Below, piece by piece: positions 60,437 through 64,000 of a stretch of 64,000 nucleotides of DNA (the stretch's first letter is position 1; every line of letters begins with the position of its first letter). This stretch comes from Enterocloster asparagiformis. Its GTDB lineage: Bacteria; Bacillota; Clostridia; Lachnospirales; Lachnospiraceae. The stretch spans positions 62,001 to 126,000 of the forward strand of contig JAGZSY010000002.1 of assembly GCA_018380885.1 (NCBI GenBank), written 5' to 3'. A model generated the notes under the pieces. That model was given only the letters and a program-made list of their open reading frames with translations. It had not been told where the DNA came from and ran no database searches. The translations under genes were made by a program, and so were the position numbers.

Positions 60437-60464
60437 TTCATATACCGAGCAGACGTTTTATAAT
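60437..60464 (+). promoter_or_regulatory. Predicted promoter of the 96-residue protein gene
   Basis: TTCATA at 60,437-60,442, a 16-bp spacer, consensus TATAAT at 60,459-60,464, about 48 bp before the ATG. Confidence 0.45.
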
Positions 60465-60511
60465 ACTGTTAAGCTCAGACAACGGAGCAAAAACAGATTG
60501 GAGGTATTCTA

Positions 60512-60802
60512 ATGAACGTAAAGGCTTACTTGGAAATTACAATGAAAATTGACGGGGACAACCGCCCCGCCGCCGCCAAGGTCTACGCGGACTACCGCGG
60601 GCCGTTTCTGGAGACGATCCCGGGCGCGCTCACAAAGGATCTGCTGATCCGCGACGAGGATGTACAGGTGCTCCACGGCTTTGACAGCGCCGAACACGCC
60701 CAGGCATATCTGACCAGCGGCATGTTCCAGAACGATGTGTTTGTCGGCCTCAAGCCGCTTTGGAGCGCTGACCCGGAGGTAAAGATTTACGTGGTGGCAT
60801 AA
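60512..60802 (+). CDS. Small monooxygenase-like/hypothetical protein divergent from HxlR
   Basis: A 96-residue protein (MNVKAYLEITMKID...VKIYVVA). The strand-helix pattern and length resemble dimeric alpha-beta barrel proteins such as antibiotic-biosynthesis monooxygenase-like or YciI-like domains, but I see no diagnostic residues, so this is only a fold guess. TTGGAGGTATTCTA supplies the ribosome binding site. Probably the target of the divergent HxlR regulator. A hairpin (GAGTTGGAGG/CCTCCAACTC, 60,836-60,867) follows the gene without a T-run. Confidence 0.7.
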   Translation: MNVKAYLEITMKIDGDNRPAAAKVYADYRGPFLETIPGALTKDLLIRDEDVQVLHGFDSAEHAQAYLTSGMFQNDVFVGLKPLWSADPEVKIYVVA

Positions 60803-60835
60803 TCATCGCCGATACAAATCATGATGATGCAACAA

Positions 60836-60867
60836 GAGTTGGAGGCTCATCCTTGAACCTCCAACTC
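60836..60867 (+). terminator. Hairpin after the 96-residue protein gene
   Basis: GAGTTGGAGG pairs perfectly with CCTCCAACTC around a 12-nt loop. No T-run follows, so its termination role is uncertain. Confidence 0.4.
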
Positions 60868-60952
60868 GCTCATTGTCACAGAAGATTAGAATTTGCAGGG
60901 TTTTCTTCACACGCTCCTGATAACCCGGTTGAGATATCAGAACGCGGGTGCT

Positions 60953-61600
60953 TTACAGCTTTTCATCCTCATCAATGATCACTGATGTTCCGTTAGCGAC
61001 CACACCGATCATATTATTTTCAAACATAATATAGTCAAAATCGATCCCTATGATCGCGTTACCGCCCATACGAACAGATTTTTCTTTTAGCTTAGATAAA
61101 GAAGTTTCTTTTGCTTTCTCTAATTTTTCTGAAAATAAATCTGACTGGGCGCCGAATATGTCACTTAAGGTTGCGTTGAATTCAGAGAGGAAGCCCGTTC
61201 CCAGCACTGTGCTTCCGCTAATCACTCCCAGATAAGAGGTGATTTTATATTTTTCAAAATTATATCCTGTGGTCAATATCTGAGAATCAATCAAATGCTT
61301 TAATTGCTGCTGATTTTCAGCATTCATCCAGTGTTTGCTGATTTCATCCCGTTTCGCATCCACGACAGATACGATATATTGTTTTCCCTCCTCGATGAAA
61401 CCGCATTCATCCAGTGCTTTCATCAAAGCTTCCCGGCGGCTGTCCAATTCCCGGATATTTTTTGAGCTCAGAAAATCATTTAATTTATCCTTAAATTTAG
61501 CAAAGCACTTCTCACATACAGGATTGTCAAACTCTTCCACCAATCCGTTTTCCCCAAAAAGTCCTATTTTGGCGCCACAGCAGCTACACTTTACAGCCAT
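60953..61600 (-). CDS. Zinc-ribbon + YbjQ-type (DUF74) protein
   Basis: A 215-residue protein. The N-terminus is a short zinc ribbon (CSCCGAKIGLFGENGLVEEFDNPVCEKC, DUF4428-like), the middle is helical, and about residues 110-210 match the YbjQ family: TTGYNFEKYKITSYLGVISGSTVLG, then helices, then VRMGGNAIIGIDFDYIMF. YbjQ proteins form pentamers of unknown role and have been called heavy-metal binding. The gene is clearly richer in A+T than its neighbours, which hints at recent acquisition or a different origin. AAGGAGATAAAAC precedes the ATG. Confidence 0.8.
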   Translation of the reverse strand: MAVKCSCCGAKIGLFGENGLVEEFDNPVCEKCFAKFKDKLNDFLSSKNIRELDSRREALMKALDECGFIEEGKQYIVSVVDAKRDEISKHWMNAENQQQLKHLIDSQILTTGYNFEKYKITSYLGVISGSTVLGTGFLSEFNATLSDIFGAQSDLFSEKLEKAKETSLSKLKEKSVRMGGNAIIGIDFDYIMFENNMIGVVANGTSVIIDEDEKL

Positions 61601-61807
61601 AGTTTTATCTCCTTTTTCGTTTATTTCAACTTAGGATTTGTATGGACATCATTGAGGAACTCGAGAACCCGCTGTGTCATATCATTGATAAACCACAGGG
61701 AGTTGTCTGATGCACATAAATATTTTCCCGACGCTTTTTAATTATACTCAAAAATCCTTGATTTTTCAAGCAGACCGGGAACGGTACATCCATTGCTTGA
61801 AGAAGCC

Positions 61808-62944
61808 TTAAGGAATATTTCCCCTTTGCTCGTCCCCTCTCCCGAGCAGTGACGCAAACTCCCTCATGATCCCCGGAATATCTATTTTCTGCGGGCAGTA
61901 CGTCCTGCAAGCGCCGCATTGAATACATGCCTCAGGGCCTGCGGTGTTGTCAAGACCGGCGAGCCGCCACGTCTCGCCACTGATCCTGCGCTCATTGTAT
62001 CCCTGAATCAGCAGGGGTATATCCAGTGCGGACGGGCACGCCGGGCAGCAGTAGCGGCAGGCGGAGCACGGGACTCCCAACTCCTCCAGAAAGCGCTCCG
62101 ACGCCCTTTTCAAAGCTGCCCGTTCAGGCTCCGAAAGCGGTTCCGGCCTTTCAAACGTCTTTACATTGTCCAAAACCTGTTCCACCGTGGACATACCGCT
62201 GAGAACCATCTGCACATGGGGAAGCCCCATCAGAAAGCGGAAGGCCCAGGATGACAGGGAGCGGTCCGGCGCGGCTGATTTTAAAATTTCCTCCGCCTCC
62301 CGGTTGAGAACGGAAAGCCTGCCGCCCTTTAGCGGTTCCATCACCCATATGGGTATCCCATGTTCCGCCAGGATTTCGTACTGCCGTTCTGCCTCTAACA
62401 GTGTCCAGTCCAAATAATTGATCTGGATCATAGCCATATCAAATCCGTCGTACCAGTCTAAAAAGCGTTCCAACGCAGGGGGCGCCGCGTGGGAGGAGAA
62501 CCCGAGATACCGAATCCTTCCGGCTTTTTTCTGTTCCAACAGGTAGCCAAGATAGTTCTTCTCTCTGTCCATATAGGCTGAAATAAAATTTTCATCCATG
62601 CCGTGCAACAGATAAAAATCAAAATAATCTGTATGAAGTCGCCTGAGCTGTTCTTCAAACACAGTATGTATATCCTCATTGGCCGCCTCATAGAATTTTG
62701 TGGCGAGATGATAGCTGTGGCGGGGATAGTCGGGCAGAACTTCTCCCAGAAAGCGTTCTGAATCTCCATTCTGGTAGGTGTAGGCCGTGTCAATATAATT
62801 GATTCCGCCGGACAATGCCCGGTCAATGACCTTTCGCCCTTCTTGCCTGTCTATGCGGTTTGGATTGTCCTTTTCCATCGGCAGGCGCAGCGCGCCGATC
62901 CCCAACGCTGATAAATTTAATGAATGAAATTTTTTATAGTACAT
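61808..62944 (-). CDS. Aldo/keto reductase with C-terminal ferredoxin-like domain (second copy)
   Basis: A 378-residue protein of the same class as the gene at 25,985-27,007. The barrel has GIGALRLPM, NYIDTAYTYQNGDSE, LATKFYE and DFYLLHGMD; the C-terminal about 95 residues have CSACRYCCPACPSALDIP and CIQCGACRTYCPQKIDIP, two Fe-S-binding cysteine groups. The overall resemblance is to the predicted oxidoreductases of aldo/keto reductase family common in anaerobes. TATGGGAGGGGAAC precedes the ATG. A short gene lies 50 bp upstream on the same strand, and a LysR gene is divergent, probably regulating this region. Confidence 0.9.
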   Translation of the reverse strand: MYYKKFHSLNLSALGIGALRLPMEKDNPNRIDRQEGRKVIDRALSGGINYIDTAYTYQNGDSERFLGEVLPDYPRHSYHLATKFYEAANEDIHTVFEEQLRRLHTDYFDFYLLHGMDENFISAYMDREKNYLGYLLEQKKAGRIRYLGFSSHAAPPALERFLDWYDGFDMAMIQINYLDWTLLEAERQYEILAEHGIPIWVMEPLKGGRLSVLNREAEEILKSAAPDRSLSSWAFRFLMGLPHVQMVLSGMSTVEQVLDNVKTFERPEPLSEPERAALKRASERFLEELGVPCSACRYCCPACPSALDIPLLIQGYNERRISGETWRLAGLDNTAGPEACIQCGACRTYCPQKIDIPGIMREFASLLGRGDEQRGNIP

Positions 62945-62994
62945 GTTCCCCTCCCATAAAGTTCCTCGGCATAGACGCAGGGGCCCTTGCTCTT

Positions 62995-63237
62995 TTACAC
63001 CGCCTCCAGGGCGCTCCCACCTTGACCGCCGGATGTTTTATGCTTTACCGGGCCCCTTTGCCCGGTAAAGCTCCGCCCCCAGCGCCGGTCCGTAACGTTT
63101 GTGATATCTCGCTTGTTTCCGTTCTGCCGCTCCCCCGCCACGCCCAATGCGATAAACTGCGCCACTGTCTCCTGACCGCATCCGGCGTCCTCCAGATTTT
63201 GAATCACGGAATCATGGCTTTCCATATAGTTTGCCAT
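62995..63237 (-). CDS. Short hypothetical protein, possibly truncated
   Basis: An 80-residue frame starting MANYMESHDSVIQNLEDAGC with AGAGGTGG before the ATG. The first about 35 residues look like the start of a small helical protein that I recall from Lachnospiraceae (VIQNLxDAGCxxETVxxF), which normally continues with a charged helix of Leu and Arg. Here it changes after GERQ into a low-complexity, Gly/Arg-rich tail, and the DNA has a perfect 10-bp inverted repeat (TTTACCGGGC/GCCCGGTAAA, 63,042-63,067) within that tail. It may be a frame-shifted or truncated remnant. Uncertain. Confidence 0.4.
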   Translation of the reverse strand: MANYMESHDSVIQNLEDAGCGQETVAQFIALGVAGERQNGNKRDITNVTDRRWGRSFTGQRGPVKHKTSGGQGGSALEAV

Positions 63238-63314
63238 ATGTCCACCTCTTTTATCTCCATTATAGTTTAAGACATCGCCGGCATCAAATACTTATGTCAA
63301 ATGCAGTTCCCTAC

Positions 63315-63344
63315 TTGACGAGCATATTAAATTTTATCTATACT
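63315..63344 (+). promoter_or_regulatory. Predicted promoter of the terminal LysR gene
   Basis: TTGACG at 63,315-63,320, an 18-bp AT-rich spacer, TATACT at 63,339-63,344, about 40 bp before the TTG start. Confidence 0.55.
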
Positions 63345-63384
63345 GGACTTAGACCTTACGCCATACGGAGATGGAGGAACCAGC

Positions 63385-64000
63385 TTGGATATTCGCGTTT
63401 TAAGATACTTTATGGCTGTCGCCAGGGAAGAAAGCATATCAGGGGCCGCGGAGTCCCTTCACATGACTCAGCCGACGCTGTCACGGCAGCTCATGGATTT
63501 AGAGGATGAGCTTGGAAAAAAACTGTTGATCAGAGGAAACCGCAGAATCACGCTGACAGAGGAAGGGATGCTTTTACGCAAACGGGCGGCGGAAATCCTT
63601 GATCTGGTGGAAAAGACAGAGGCGGAGCTTACTGCGCCGGACGAAGCCGTAAGCGGGGATATTTATATCGGAGGCGGGGAGACAGACGCCATGCGCCTGA
63701 TTGCCAGAATCGCCACAGATTTGCAAAAGAACTGTCCCAATATCCGTTACCACCTATACAGCGGAAACGCGGACGACGTGATGGAACGGCTGGACAAGGG
63801 GCTTCTGGACTTTGGAATCCTCATAGAACCGGCAGATATGAAAAAATACGATTATATCCGCCTTCCCGTCACCGATACCTGGGGGCTTTTGATGCCCAGG
63901 GACTGCCCGCTGGCAGCCCGCGATTATATCCGGCCGGAGGATATCTGGGAGCTGCCCATTATCACCTCCCGCCAGACCATGGTCAGCAATGAATTTTCCG
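63385..64000 (+). CDS. LysR-family transcriptional regulator (5' part, TTG start)
   Basis: About 205 codons are inside the window; the 3' end is missing. It begins with TTG (LDIRVLRYFMAVAREES...) because GGAGG lies 7 nt before this TTG and the family N-terminus starts here; the next ATG is inside the first helix. The helix-turn-helix is SISGAAESLHMTQPTLSRQLMDLEDELG in outline. The effector domain begins at about residue 90 (GDIYIGGGETDAMRLIARIATDL). It is divergent from the short gene and the ferredoxin-tailed aldo/keto reductase, a typical regulator-target arrangement. Confidence 0.9.
   Translation, partial: MDIRVLRYFMAVAREESISGAAESLHMTQPTLSRQLMDLEDELGKKLLIRGNRRITLTEEGMLLRKRAAEILDLVEKTEAELTAPDEAVSGDIYIGGGETDAMRLIARIATDLQKNCPNIRYHLYSGNADDVMERLDKGLLDFGILIEPADMKKYDYIRLPVTDTWGLLMPRDCPLAARDYIRPEDIWELPIITSRQTMVSNEFS

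Overview
The window looks like the chromosome of a GC-rich (roughly 55-60% by eye) anaerobic, gut-type Clostridia, most probably a Lachnospiraceae relative. The reasons are strong AAGGAGG-type ribosome binding sites, selenium-dependent molybdenum hydroxylase genes, ferredoxin-tailed aldo/keto reductases, YesM/YesN and HxlR regulators, and no respiratory genes. I saw no rRNA or tRNA genes, CRISPR array, prophage or insertion sequence. The species is inferred, not proven.

Region 1 (1-22,981) is one metabolic theme. On the minus strand, a ModE-like regulator, selD, yedF, yqeB and the start of a cysteine-desulfurase-like gene (3,080 down to 1) form an operon for supplying selenium to labile-selenium molybdenum hydroxylases. 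After a two-TM hypothetical gene and a LarA-family (nickel-pincer racemase-like) gene come hydantoinase, a GNAT acetyltransferase, a selenium-dependent xanthine-dehydrogenase-type hydroxylase, a DUF3343 protein, ygfK and ssnA. Divergently on the plus strand lie a YheO/DauR-type regulator, diaminopropionate ammonia-lyase (ygeX/dpaL), ygeY, ygeW, carbamate kinase and an NCS2 purine permease. Together they match the conserved anaerobic purine/uric-acid degradation cluster: import, dehydrogenation or reduction of the purine, ring opening by amidohydrolases, carbamoyl transfer to carbamoyl phosphate, ATP from carbamate kinase, and breakdown of 2,3-diaminopropionate to pyruvate and ammonia. The order of individual steps is inference.

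Region 2 (23,000-37,160) is mixed housekeeping: a DUF3795 protein, an alpha/beta hydrolase, an MFS exporter, a ferredoxin-type aldo/keto reductase, a barstar-domain protein, a PqqD-like protein beside an OPT oligopeptide transporter, a FliB-like methylase with a RibD/DHFR-fold reductase, a two-gene AmmeMemoRadiSam system (MEMO1-AMMECR1 fusion plus radical SAM enzyme), a monocistronic small cysteine-motif protein, an SLC13-type permease and an HPr-like protein lacking the phosphorylatable histidine.

Region 3 (37,340-64,000) is signalling and transport: a YesN/YesM two-component pair, a lipoprotein, an alkyltransferase-like protein, two cyclic-di-GMP proteins, a heterodimeric ABC exporter with a divergent LysR regulator, SulP and YihY membrane proteins, acylphosphatase, CorA, an OmpR-type two-component system with a small secreted protein, an HxlR regulator with its divergent partner, a YbjQ-type protein, a second ferredoxin-tailed aldo/keto reductase and a TTG-started LysR gene running off the end.

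The most notable non-coding feature is a tandem pair of near-identical small RNA genes (53,504-53,604 and 53,725-53,823). Each has its own promoter region and a compensatorily varied terminator, and both carry C-rich, anti-Shine-Dalgarno-like segments. A structured 130-nt element in front of dpaL and several palindromic operator candidates are also recorded.
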